Shown one piece after another: positions 18,601-26,511 of a stretch of 64,000 nucleotides of DNA. The first letter of the stretch is position 1. Every line of letters begins with the position of its first letter. The notes beneath the pieces are model-generated. The model was not told the origin of the DNA. It made no database searches and saw only the letters and a list, made by a program, of their open reading frames with translations. The stretch is from NCBI GenBank assembly GCA_023227835.1, contig JALOCI010000007.1:1-64000 (forward strand), in the 5' to 3' direction. A program made the position numbers and the translations under genes. The DNA is from Bacteroidales bacterium. Its GTDB lineage: Bacteria; Bacteroidota; Bacteroidia; Bacteroidales; UBA932.

Positions 18601-18842
18601 CCCGTTTGGGGCACTCTATAGCCTGAAGGAGTTGATATATATACAAAGCGTGCATCCTCGGCACATTCAAGAGTATATTCACCCTTGTTGCCTGTAACGG
18701 CAAAGTTCTTGCCGTCGGTGACTACCACCCCGCGAAGAGGTGTCTGATTGCCGGTCACCCTTCCTTTTATGCTTTTTGCGAGTAACGTCTGGGACGCTAT
18801 CAGGAGGGTTGCCAGAAGGATTATTCCTGCAACTCTTTTCAT
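15606..18842 (-). CDS. Fusion of calcineurin-like metallophosphatase and FAD-dependent oxidoreductase
   Basis: This 1078-residue protein joins two enzymes. After a signal peptide (cut near LLAKS) comes a small beta domain (MetallophosN-like, about 25-90), a metallophosphoesterase core with CGDIVS, GNHD, VMHIP and SGHTHT, and a MetallophosC-like beta domain to about 470. From about 480 there is a Rossmann FAD-binding motif (VVVIGGGTSGTTAG), then DATELGD and a C-terminal SGAT/EAAGTLAA region typical of PF12831-type oxidoreductases found in polysaccharide loci. The last 150 residues are helical with low similarity to known domains. No frameshift or internal stop separates the halves. It is 11 bases from the epimerase gene. 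Substrates are unknown. Confidence 0.85.
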   Translation of the reverse strand: MKRVAGIILLATLLIASQTLLAKSIKGRVTGNQTPLRGVVVTDGKNFAVTGNKGEYTLECAEDARFVYISTPSGYRVPQTGNTPAFYIPLAEVRKSYDFVLEKKSQDDTRHGFIAIADPQIYAAKEFLLLQEAAVDIRKTAESYKIPFHGICCGDIVSYDHGLYPRYKEIISGTGLQFFNVMGNHDMVNNGRSFETTFGKYEESFGPAYYSMNVGNIHYVFLDDNFYVGREYFYIGYLDEKQFAWLEKDLSYIKEGSTVVLVMHIPTTTSTEDRKKFSYKESGATMANKTALYKMLSPYKAHIISGHTHTAANQQINDNIFEYNLPALSGAWWQGSLCTDGAPKGYGLFIAEGNEITWHYHSTGDKESYQMRLYTGRDDNSFNGYVVANIWNSDSSWRVELYEDGVSKGSMERFSAYDPDAKKMYSDREKLEHKWIYPSVSDHFYRAKLNPRARKVEVVAVDRYGREYRESLPQLYDVVVIGGGTSGTTAGIKSARLGARTLIAEEFEWLGGMLTSAGVSAFDGNYKLKGGFWGEFRDSLSSYYGSESALKTGWVSNILFEPSAGAKILKNIASREKDLEVKFHTTASNFTREGGIWKISLNVNGKKESVEARVLIDATELGDVAARLGIGYQIGMDSRSVTGEDMAQEKENDIIQDLTYVMILKEYDRDMTIKQPENYNPSLFYCSTICEKCKNPKEKQRLWSPEKMITYGKLPNGKYMINWPIEGNDYYTNIIELSPEQRERELAKAKEHSLSFLYYIQTELGFNKLGLADDEYPTADKLPFIPYHRESRRINGVVRFTANHISEPYIQPEKLYRTSVAVGDYPVDHHHTRYTGWAELPDLHFHPVPSYGLPLGVMIPQGREGLIVAEKSISVSNLANGTTRLQPVVLQIGEAAGTLAALAVKDSLDVAEVSVRDVQRSLLASGGYLMPYLDLPAAHQHFRAIQRIGVTGIIKGKGMNKGWENQTWFMTDSLITARTIAEGLSEVYPQLSAEEYGDKPVTLSQLCSMISKIQTTNSNDGTTPGSIIKTLSKEWSGMGLTTFNPARALNRLECAVVIDKILDPFSNVRIDIKGNYLK

Positions 18843-18852
18843 ATTAGGCTCT

Positions 18853-20013
18853 TTATAATGTTTCCAAAACTTTGCTTATCTGATACAGCCCTCTCGGTAT
18901 ATGAAAACAACCTTTCCACTTGCCTCCCTTGAGATCCAACAGAACCTCGCCCCTGCGGTTGAGATATCCGAACCATTCGGGATGCTCTCTGTCCTTGAAG
19001 TGTTCCCAGGTGTAGTCGTGAATCTTTTCAAACCAGTCAAGACACTCCTTGGAGCCTGTAAGCTGATATCCCTTTATCATTGTTATCAGGGTCTCAATAT
19101 GAACCCACCATAACTTCTGATCCCACTCAAGCTGCTGAGGCGGATAACCCTTCCTGTCCATGAAATAGAAGATCCCGCCGTACTGTTTGTCCCATCCGTA
19201 ATCAGCGGTTCTCAACGCAATCCGGACAGCCTTTTCAACTATATCTTTCCTGTCAAGCTTTACCCCGAGATCCATTAAAAACCACATACTCTCAAGCGCA
19301 TGTCCCGGATTTAAAACCCTTCCCTCAAAGGAGTCCGAAAGCTTTCCGTCAGGAGTCACATTCTCTACAACAAGACCCAGCTCCTCTCTGTAAAAAACAT
19401 TCATCACCTCATTCAGGCATGTATCAATTGTCTGGTCAAGCAATGACTTCTCCAACAGGTGCTCTATTTCGAGTGACAAGTTACACAATATCATCGGAAG
19501 TGCAAATCCCTTGAGGTCTCTTGTTCCGGGATATCCCTTGCTCCAGATTCCCTTAGGATTATCCATTTTTTCAAGGATTCTGTCGAACGTGGTTTTTGCA
19601 ATATGGGCATACTCCTCGTTGCCGGTGGCTTTGCCAAGCTGACCGAATGCCATTGCCGCAAATGTATATGAAAATATATTGTAAGGCTGGATTATTGGCT
19701 TCCCTTCCCTTGTAAGCGAGAAATACCAGTTGTAATTGCCGTCGTGTCCGTATTTCTTAAGGAATTCAGCTCCCTGGATAGCGCAATCGAGCCACTCCTG
19801 CTTTTTTTCAAAATTGTTATATAACATGGAGAACATCCACACCTCTCTTCCCTGCAACCAAATGAATTTGTCTGTATCGTATACGTTGCCCTCCCTGTCT
19901 AAGCATGTATAATATCCCCCAAGCTCCTTGTCCTGTGATTTTTCCAACCAAAACGGGAGAATATTGTTAAGAAGCTCATCTTTGTAAAGATGGGCCGTTT
20001 GCTTGAAATCCAT
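18853..20013 (-). CDS. N-acylglucosamine 2-epimerase family (AGE) protein
   Basis: This 386-residue cytoplasmic protein has the (alpha/alpha)6-barrel pattern of the AGE family, which interconverts sugars at C2, for example GlcNAc and ManNAc. Catalytic histidines are visible in NPGHALES (near 238) and KGCFHIPR (near 370); the latter closely matches the renin-binding-protein type GlcNAc 2-epimerases rather than cellobiose epimerases. No signal peptide is present. It overlaps nothing; the next gene upstream ends 2 bases before it. In this operon it would act on a monosaccharide brought in by the symporter. The exact substrate remains inferred. Confidence 0.85.
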   Translation of the reverse strand: MDFKQTAHLYKDELLNNILPFWLEKSQDKELGGYYTCLDREGNVYDTDKFIWLQGREVWMFSMLYNNFEKKQEWLDCAIQGAEFLKKYGHDGNYNWYFSLTREGKPIIQPYNIFSYTFAAMAFGQLGKATGNEEYAHIAKTTFDRILEKMDNPKGIWSKGYPGTRDLKGFALPMILCNLSLEIEHLLEKSLLDQTIDTCLNEVMNVFYREELGLVVENVTPDGKLSDSFEGRVLNPGHALESMWFLMDLGVKLDRKDIVEKAVRIALRTADYGWDKQYGGIFYFMDRKGYPPQQLEWDQKLWWVHIETLITMIKGYQLTGSKECLDWFEKIHDYTWEHFKDREHPEWFGYLNRRGEVLLDLKGGKWKGCFHIPRGLYQISKVLETL

Positions 20014-20015
20014 AT

Positions 20016-20960
20016 CTATTTCGTTGTTTCTGTTGTTTTTAAATATTCGAGATATCTGTCATATAGATGACCTGCCTGCAGATATGCTGACTGCGGACTC
20101 ATAAAGTGAGAGAACTCAAATGTGATTGCATTCTCGATTCCTGCCTCCTGCGCCATTCCCATCTTAAGCCTCAGCTTCTCCCACTTGATAGGCAAGAATT
20201 TTATAGGCATATCTCTGTCAAATGTCTCCGAGTTTGTCCAGCACTCAATCCCGTATTTGTCTGCAAGTTTTTTGTTCACTTTGAGGAAATCGACCAGTTC
20301 ATCATACTCAACATGACCGTCCTGAAAAGCCACTATGTCCACTGCACCTTTAATACCCGAGAAGATTTCGTCCCACTCCCGCTCATGCTCGGAAAGTGAG
20401 ACGCCCTCTCCTCTGGTCGTTGCATTAGTGTATTGGCTTAGGTTCTTGGATCCGTCTATATATGGTGAAATAATTGTCGGTAACCCTCCTGAGACCTCTT
20501 TGCAATAACGTCCGAGACTTGCGTAAAGATCTATAATCTTTCCTGTCTTCCGGCTGCACTCCTGAGAGATATACCAGCCTGCAAACGATTTGTAATGCCC
20601 GTATTTTTCCCAGACCTCACTAATCACTTTGTTATTTATTTTTACCTCCTGCTCGTACTCTCCGTTTGCCCAGTATTTACCCGAGTCGTAGAGTCCGAAA
20701 TAGAAGTTCATATTCCATTTGTCGCTCAATCTGAGGAACATATCCACCAGATCAACCGGCGGCATATAACAACCCTCCTCTTTGTGTAAAACTACGGAAG
20801 GATATGTCATCCAGCGCTTGTAACCGCTTCTGATGAGGATTACAGTGTCGATGCCGGCATCCTTCATGTATTCAAAGTCTTTGTCCCACTCCTTTTCTCC
20901 CCAATTCTGATGCGGTATGTCATGGCTTATCTCATCGAGGAAAGTTCCTTTGATTTTCAT
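20016..20960 (-). CDS. DUF4434 TIM-barrel glycosidase-like protein
   Basis: The 314-residue protein resembles the DUF4434 family, TIM-barrel proteins related to glycoside hydrolases. Recognisable segments are KGTFLDEISHDIPHQNW at the start, FYFGLYDSGKYW, FAGWYISQE, PTIISPYIDG and VDIVAFQDG. Carboxylates in YISQE and FQDG are candidates for catalysis. It has no signal peptide, so it is predicted cytoplasmic, unlike many members. It lies between the epimerase and an SGNH esterase with gaps of 2 and 13 bases. Activity is not established for this family as far as I know. Confidence 0.75.
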   Translation of the reverse strand: MKIKGTFLDEISHDIPHQNWGEKEWDKDFEYMKDAGIDTVILIRSGYKRWMTYPSVVLHKEEGCYMPPVDLVDMFLRLSDKWNMNFYFGLYDSGKYWANGEYEQEVKINNKVISEVWEKYGHYKSFAGWYISQECSRKTGKIIDLYASLGRYCKEVSGGLPTIISPYIDGSKNLSQYTNATTRGEGVSLSEHEREWDEIFSGIKGAVDIVAFQDGHVEYDELVDFLKVNKKLADKYGIECWTNSETFDRDMPIKFLPIKWEKLRLKMGMAQEAGIENAITFEFSHFMSPQSAYLQAGHLYDRYLEYLKTTETTK

Positions 20961-20973
20961 TTTCCTATTTTTT

Positions 20974-21666
20974 CTATTTTAACAACCTGAGTCTCTTAAA
21001 CTCCTTTGCCCATATCATATAGGCCTCTGGATGGAGATGTAACCCATCCTTGGTCAACGAGAGCCTGAGCTCCCCTTTCTCATCCTTGAGAAGAGATGCA
21101 ATATCCACAAACCCCACACCCTCTTCCTTGCACATAGCCCGGAGCTTTAAATTCAGCTCATCTACCGTCGGATTGTCTCCCTTAACGGTTGTGTATACCA
21201 ATCTCGTCTCGTTAATCGGAAGAACACTCTCAATGTACAGGCTGCATTGCGGTGCCATACTCTTTGTCATCCTCACCATCTTGCGGATATTTGCAACGAT
21301 TGTGTCATTGGGGATTTTTAGAGAGATGTCATTGATACCGCACATCAGGAACATTTTCGACGGTTTTGCCTTCAAAATATCAGGCAGACGGTCAAGCATA
21401 CCGTATGCGTTATCTCCTCCAATGCCTCTGTTTACAATATTCTTTGTTTTGAAAAGCATGTTCCACCAACCCTGCTCCGTTATGCTGTTACCAAGAAAAA
21501 CCACCGAACCTTCAGGAATACCCTCAAGATCGTGTGCAGCCCTTCTCTGGTCATAATACGCACCTCTGAACTTTACCTCCGTAGCCTTGTTCTGTGCCGG
21601 AGCCGGTAGTGACACTGCCCCTGCAAACAACACTGCAAGCATGATTCTAAACATTTGTCTTTTCAT
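20974..21666 (-). CDS. SGNH/GDSL hydrolase, secreted
   Basis: This 230-residue esterase has a signal peptide (ending near LPAPAQN) and all SGNH blocks: FLGNSITEQ (Ser near 56), the Gly in GIGGDN, CGINDIS (Asn near 112) and DGLHLHPEAY (Asp/His near 210). It resembles the PAF-acetylhydrolase-like lipases used by Bacteroidetes as sialate or sugar O-acetylesterases. The gene is ten bases downstream of a GHL10 gene in the operon. It is distinct in architecture from the CE2-type esterase at the end of the operon, so two different esters may be removed. Confidence 0.85.
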   Translation of the reverse strand: MKRQMFRIMLAVLFAGAVSLPAPAQNKATEVKFRGAYYDQRRAAHDLEGIPEGSVVFLGNSITEQGWWNMLFKTKNIVNRGIGGDNAYGMLDRLPDILKAKPSKMFLMCGINDISLKIPNDTIVANIRKMVRMTKSMAPQCSLYIESVLPINETRLVYTTVKGDNPTVDELNLKLRAMCKEEGVGFVDIASLLKDEKGELRLSLTKDGLHLHPEAYMIWAKEFKRLRLLK

Positions 21667-21675
21667 TCTCTTTCT

Positions 21676-23055
21676 CTATTTTTTTGCAATGGCAGCGTCA
21701 ATTCCGTTTTTGACATATTGCCATTGGTTATTCTGTTTCAGGTGAATCATGTCGAAGAAGAAATATCCGTCTCCGGCATTGATACATGCATCCACCGAGT
21801 TTGATATTGCCAGTGCGACATCTGTCCCTGCAGGCACTGCACTCGGATAGAACGAGTTTCCGTCAGGTCCGCCGGAAATAGGTACATCGCCCATGGTTAC
21901 GGCTTTTGCCTTTTTACAGAATCCCTGCATGGTCCACTCTGAGCTGCCGTACACCCTGTTGGCTGCGGCATAAGCCCCTATGAGCATAAAGTCGAGATGG
22001 TCTGCATATCCGTACTCTTTATAATTAGATGTAGCCCATCCGTATGTTCCTGATGTGTTGTACTTAGGACTGGCCCAGTTAACCCCCACATCGTAATATG
22101 TCGAATACCAGCCGCCTACATAGACGGCAAATTTAATGTCGGGATTTACGCTCTTCACCTTTGATTTAACCTTAACAATGAAATCGTGAATGGTCTTCAC
22201 CCTGAACTCGAGCCATTGTTTGTAATATGTAGGGTATGGTGTTGATATCTTACCCACCTCTGTTCCCGGAGGGATTACGGATGCCGGGAAGTTTGTGACA
22301 GTTGATCCTATGTACTCCTCAAATTTTGTCTTAGTGTAGCTTGAAAAATCGCTGTCATAACCGTCAAAACGGCAGCGGTCAAGCACGATTCCGTCAAGAT
22401 CCTGATAAGCTGCCAGATCCTCGAGTATTGATATAAGGTAATTCTGCACTTCAGGCCTTACCGGATTGAAGAACTTGGCATTGTTACTTGTATTCATGAT
22501 ATTAACGATTCCACCTGTACGGTTGAGATCTGTTGTCCAGAGCTTTTTGACATTGTCTCTGAAAACCACTCCCTGGGAGCCAAGCGGACTTGTATTGCCG
22601 CCCACCATCGTATTGAAACCGGCATGTATCTTAAGTCCGAGCTTATGTCCCTCATCAATGAAAGCTCTCAGATAGTCGAATGTGGCAGTGCGGTCTATCC
22701 TTGTATAGGCACCGTTAACCCATGCTCCCAGATATGCAACCTGATCAACCATGTCTGTGGTGAAAAGCACATCACCGGTAGTTGGTCTGACATCTACTAT
22801 TATATCTGTAAAACCGGTATTTTTTGCAATCGTAAGGTCTCGTGCAATATTTTCCACACTGTTTGCAAAGTCGGGAAAATTCGCAGCTGCGTCAACCCAA
22901 AGGTAACGAGGCTTGTCAGCGTTCGGGTTTGTAGTTGTGGTATCGTCCCACTCCCAATCAGGGGTAGATGGTTTCTTATCACAAGAGGTCAGTCCGCAAG
23001 CGGTGATTATTACCAGGACAAGAGCAGAGATCAATAATCTGAGGGCATCCTTCAT
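21676..23055 (-). CDS. GHL10-family (family 10-like) glycosidase lipoprotein
   Basis: This 459-residue protein has a lipoprotein signal (LTSC or ITAC near residue 20-25) and a GHL10/DUF187-type TIM barrel: LWVDAAANF, TDIIVDVRPTTGDVLF, FIDEGHKLGLKIHAGF and GIVLDRCRFDG (near 225). E. coli DigH, a member of the same GHL10 group, hydrolyses peptide-free peptidoglycan glycan strands; whether this one does is inference. It is a paralogue of the operon's first gene, with which it shares the order of these motifs. It follows the DUF5018 lipoprotein gene by 79 bases. Probably outer-membrane anchored. Confidence 0.82.
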   Translation of the reverse strand: MKDALRLLISALVLVIITACGLTSCDKKPSTPDWEWDDTTTTNPNADKPRYLWVDAAANFPDFANSVENIARDLTIAKNTGFTDIIVDVRPTTGDVLFTTDMVDQVAYLGAWVNGAYTRIDRTATFDYLRAFIDEGHKLGLKIHAGFNTMVGGNTSPLGSQGVVFRDNVKKLWTTDLNRTGGIVNIMNTSNNAKFFNPVRPEVQNYLISILEDLAAYQDLDGIVLDRCRFDGYDSDFSSYTKTKFEEYIGSTVTNFPASVIPPGTEVGKISTPYPTYYKQWLEFRVKTIHDFIVKVKSKVKSVNPDIKFAVYVGGWYSTYYDVGVNWASPKYNTSGTYGWATSNYKEYGYADHLDFMLIGAYAAANRVYGSSEWTMQGFCKKAKAVTMGDVPISGGPDGNSFYPSAVPAGTDVALAISNSVDACINAGDGYFFFDMIHLKQNNQWQYVKNGIDAAIAKK

Positions 23056-23134
23056 AAAATGTTTTCTTTGAAAAAAAGTGATTATCCCGGTATCCCCGTT
23101 TAAGAGGATACCGAAATATTCACAAAGTTAAAAT

Positions 23135-24814
23135 CTATTTATCAATACAGTCAAATTCCCATGCAACAAGGCTCCTGCAGTTACCGTCTGTGTAGTACAA
23201 CCTGAGTTTGTAACCGTCAGGTGAAGGTATCAGGAGAATATCACTTGATGCAAGGACAGGAGAGCCAAACCTATAGTCATTGGTATTGAATACGAGTGAT
23301 GGTGCGTTGTTGATCAATCCTGTGAACTGGTCAAGTGTAGTCACATCATACATATATCCGACACACTGGCTGTAAGTAAAGTGCATACCTCCGTAAACCG
23401 CTACATAGGTTGCCTTGTTAAACTCAACTGCGTCTACAGCGTTGAAGTTTGAGTTAGCACCCCATGTTGCAGTGCCGAGTTTTGCAACTCCTGTGTTGGT
23501 GGCTCCGTTAACAGCATCGAGTTTGTTTCCGACACCGCTGTAGCTTGTTACAAAATATCTTCCTGCGGTCGATGTTGATGCGTATTGTACATCAGCATTT
23601 GCCGAGTTCCAGTTTGTAATGTTTGTAGCAGAAACAACCTCTGCCGGTCCTGCCACACCGTTTGTAACTACCCATCTGATGAATTCGTGGTGTGCAGGTG
23701 TTGCAGCCCATGCCCATGTAGGAACGGTTATTATAGCATTGCCGTTAAGATCTCCCTGTACATTTATTTTTGCACCCATCTTGACACCTACGCCAATATT
23801 GTATGTCATTGATATAAAGAGCACAGGAGCCTCTGTCACAGAGCTTGTCTTGTATATGTTAAATGTTGCATTCTTAGCTGCAATGTTACATAACAGCATA
23901 TTTCCCGCTTTATCTGATGTAATCGCACCACCGCTAAGGTTCATGCTGCCTGCAATAGTGCCGAGCTTCTCACCTGTTGCACTGTTGAAGTAGAACTGCT
24001 GGGTACCGTCACTCAATATAAGGTTTGTACCCATCGCTGCAAGTGTGAAGTTCTTGCCTGAAGCATTGGTTATACCATATTTTAGGTTAAAATCGTTTGC
24101 CCAGAGCTCGGTTGCGCTACCTGTGCGGAAACCATAATTAATCTTAGGAGGGACTGTCTTTTGAACTGTGTAAGTTGCCTTTGTTGTACCATCCTGAGCA
24201 GTAACGGTGAATGTCACGTTATCAGCATAACTTCTTGCTACTGAAGGGTCAGGAGATATAGTGGCGTGAGCAGAGATTGAGACCTCTGCGGTTGAAGTAC
24301 CCAGATTATCCACAGAGATGAGTGAAATCGTCTTCGCATCTTCGTCTATAACTCCGACAATCAGAGGATTAGCAAGTACAAAGCTAGAAATCGCACACTT
24401 GTTGCTCTTTCTTCTCTCGCCTGTGATGTAGTAACCCTTCTTGGTGCCGTCTGCCTTGGTAACAGTAATGTAGTTCTTCTTTGTAAGGTCCATGCTGCTC
24501 AAAGGAGGATCGATTGTTACATTGTCATCCAGATTCGCAGTGATTCTCATGTTTGTTATCTCAGTATTGTTATCTGTCTCTTCCGGATAGTTCCATGGAA
24601 TCGGGATCAGTATCTCCTCCTGATCAGGATTTGTAACCTGAACGGTGAACTTTGCATTCGCATCACTTTTGTATTCCCCAGTAGCAAATTGTGCCGAAAC
24701 GCTGTTTATGCCCTGATCGGCATCTTTGGCTACCGGTATTTCTGGTTTGTGACATCCGCTCATTATTCCGAGCAGAGCTACAAAATAGAATATTTTCTTT
24801 TTCATGATTCTCAA
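23135..24814 (-). CDS. DUF5018 surface lipoprotein (SusE/F-position glycan-binding protein)
   Basis: The 559-residue product has a lipoprotein signal (GIMSGC near residue 20; the second Met, at 24805, may be the true start). Two or more immunoglobulin-like DUF5018 repeats (about 35-225) carry the recurrent TYTVQKTV / KGYYITGE edge strands. A C-terminal beta-propeller-like domain follows (about 230-559; many Gly-Asn-Ala strands). It sits directly after susD, the place usually taken by SusE/SusF-type surface glycan-binding proteins, 10 bases downstream. Direct binding specificity cannot be read from sequence. Confidence 0.8.
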   Translation of the reverse strand: MRIMKKKIFYFVALLGIMSGCHKPEIPVAKDADQGINSVSAQFATGEYKSDANAKFTVQVTNPDQEEILIPIPWNYPEETDNNTEITNMRITANLDDNVTIDPPLSSMDLTKKNYITVTKADGTKKGYYITGERRKSNKCAISSFVLANPLIVGVIDEDAKTISLISVDNLGTSTAEVSISAHATISPDPSVARSYADNVTFTVTAQDGTTKATYTVQKTVPPKINYGFRTGSATELWANDFNLKYGITNASGKNFTLAAMGTNLILSDGTQQFYFNSATGEKLGTIAGSMNLSGGAITSDKAGNMLLCNIAAKNATFNIYKTSSVTEAPVLFISMTYNIGVGVKMGAKINVQGDLNGNAIITVPTWAWAATPAHHEFIRWVVTNGVAGPAEVVSATNITNWNSANADVQYASTSTAGRYFVTSYSGVGNKLDAVNGATNTGVAKLGTATWGANSNFNAVDAVEFNKATYVAVYGGMHFTYSQCVGYMYDVTTLDQFTGLINNAPSLVFNTNDYRFGSPVLASSDILLIPSPDGYKLRLYYTDGNCRSLVAWEFDCIDK

Positions 24815-24824
24815 TAGTTATTTG

Positions 24825-26507
24825 TTATCTCCACTCTTCATATTGCTGAACTGCCGAATTGTTTGCAAGCTCAGTCTCAGGCATAGGTATCCTGTACATC
24901 TTTGCAGGGAAGTAACGGTCCTCTTTATCACAGTCAACATATGTGTAGATGAAGTTTGCACCCTGTTTCTCGATCTTGAGTCCGTGAACACGGCTGCCAG
25001 GGCCGGAATATTCAATATGTGCAAGCTTCCAGCGACGCATATCCCAGTAGAGGTGACCCTCATACGCAAGCTCAACCTTTCTCTCTTGCCTGATTGCATT
25101 GAAGAGATCCTGTCCGCTCTTGTCTGTATAAGGCAGTCCGACTCTTGTCCTGATAGCCCTTACACCTGCATTTGCACCCTGAACATCATTGAGTTTGTAG
25201 CAAGCCTCTGCGCGGTTAAGATAAACCTCGGCCATTCTTATTGCCACAAGTGTCTTTGTGCCGGGAACTGAGTTAAGGTCAGTATGTGACTCATCCACCA
25301 GCTTTCTCAGATAGTAACCTGTAACAGTTTTACCAGAAGGGTTTGGATCGTCCTTGAATGATGCCCATCCGTCCTGTCCGCCGATGTAAGGCTGGATAGT
25401 ACGGCCTTTCCAGGTTGCTCCGTTATAAAGTATCGAAGCATGGAAACGAACCTCAAGCTGACTGTATGGAGGTGTGGCTGTTGTTCCGGATGTTGTGTTG
25501 TGCCATGCCGACCAGTCCGGGAATCCGCCTGTTGCAAGCTCGTATGACTCAACCATCTCCTGTGTGGGAGCAGCCTTTCCGCCCATACCGGCAACGTCAC
25601 CGCCAGGTGTGAACAATTTGTCAAAACCATGGTTTGGTCCGCTTACAAGATAGCTATACTCAAGTATTGCCTCAGGGTTGCCACTGTAGTAAGACTTGAA
25701 CGAGTTATTATACTGAGCTACGGTTGTAGCTGCAGGGACAGAATACATGTTCAGCGCAATTACTGAGTCAGCGGCTGTCTTTGCTACCTGCCATCTTTCT
25801 GCATAGAGCATTGCTCTTGACTGAAGTGCGAAGGCAGCACCCTTTGTCACACGGCCTCTGTTTGCTGTAGGCCACTCCTTAGGAAGGTTGTGTGCGGCAA
25901 ATTCAAGATCACTCTCCACGAAATCCCAGCCTTCGCTCTCGGTGCTTATAGCCTTGTCTCTGGAAATGTTAGAGAGATCCTCATCATAAAGTATGACATC
26001 CTTGCTTCTCTTGATAAGCTGGAAGTATAAGAATCCTCTGAAGAATTTAGCCTCTGCCTCAAATCTCACCTGATCTGCAGGATCAAGGTCAGTTCCGAAT
26101 TTCTTAAGGCCTGAAATGAATTCATTTACTCTGCGTATCCTTGTATAGAGGTCATCCCACATACCAAGATACCATGATGCTGTTGGTGCGGAAATACCGC
26201 CGTTCGAATATGCAAGCATATTAGGGAAACCGACATTTGTACCTGAGGTCATCGATCCGAACTTAAGTGTCTCGGTCATACCTTCAGTCAAACCGGCGTT
26301 AGAGTCGCCTGAGCCGTATGGGCTGTATATTGTGATGTACGGGTAGAAGCCGTTAACATAGAGCTCTACGTTCTCCTTGCTCTGCCATACAACTTTATCA
26401 GAGAGTTTGTCTGTAGGGGTAAGGTCCAGGAATTTATTACAGCCCGACAAACCAATAACACTGACAAATAATGTGATTATAAATATTTTTGTTTTCATGT
26501 TATTCAT
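24825..26507 (-). CDS. susD: SusD/RagB family nutrient-binding lipoprotein
   Basis: The 560-residue lipoprotein (signal with GLSGC near residue 22) is the substrate-binding lid of the SusCD outer-membrane importer. It has the SusD_RagB N-terminal helical repeats (FLDLTPTDKLSD start, RGFLYFQLIKR, AMLYAERW) and the typical C-terminal segment (VRAIRTRVGLPY, RQERKVELAYEGHLYWDMRRWK). The length is typical. The gene is 4 bases downstream of susC. Symbols here denote the family, not starch specificity. Confidence 0.95.
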   Translation of the reverse strand: MNNMKTKIFIITLFVSVIGLSGCNKFLDLTPTDKLSDKVVWQSKENVELYVNGFYPYITIYSPYGSGDSNAGLTEGMTETLKFGSMTSGTNVGFPNMLAYSNGGISAPTASWYLGMWDDLYTRIRRVNEFISGLKKFGTDLDPADQVRFEAEAKFFRGFLYFQLIKRSKDVILYDEDLSNISRDKAISTESEGWDFVESDLEFAAHNLPKEWPTANRGRVTKGAAFALQSRAMLYAERWQVAKTAADSVIALNMYSVPAATTVAQYNNSFKSYYSGNPEAILEYSYLVSGPNHGFDKLFTPGGDVAGMGGKAAPTQEMVESYELATGGFPDWSAWHNTTSGTTATPPYSQLEVRFHASILYNGATWKGRTIQPYIGGQDGWASFKDDPNPSGKTVTGYYLRKLVDESHTDLNSVPGTKTLVAIRMAEVYLNRAEACYKLNDVQGANAGVRAIRTRVGLPYTDKSGQDLFNAIRQERKVELAYEGHLYWDMRRWKLAHIEYSGPGSRVHGLKIEKQGANFIYTYVDCDKEDRYFPAKMYRIPMPETELANNSAVQQYEEWR

Positions 26508-26511
26508 CGAT

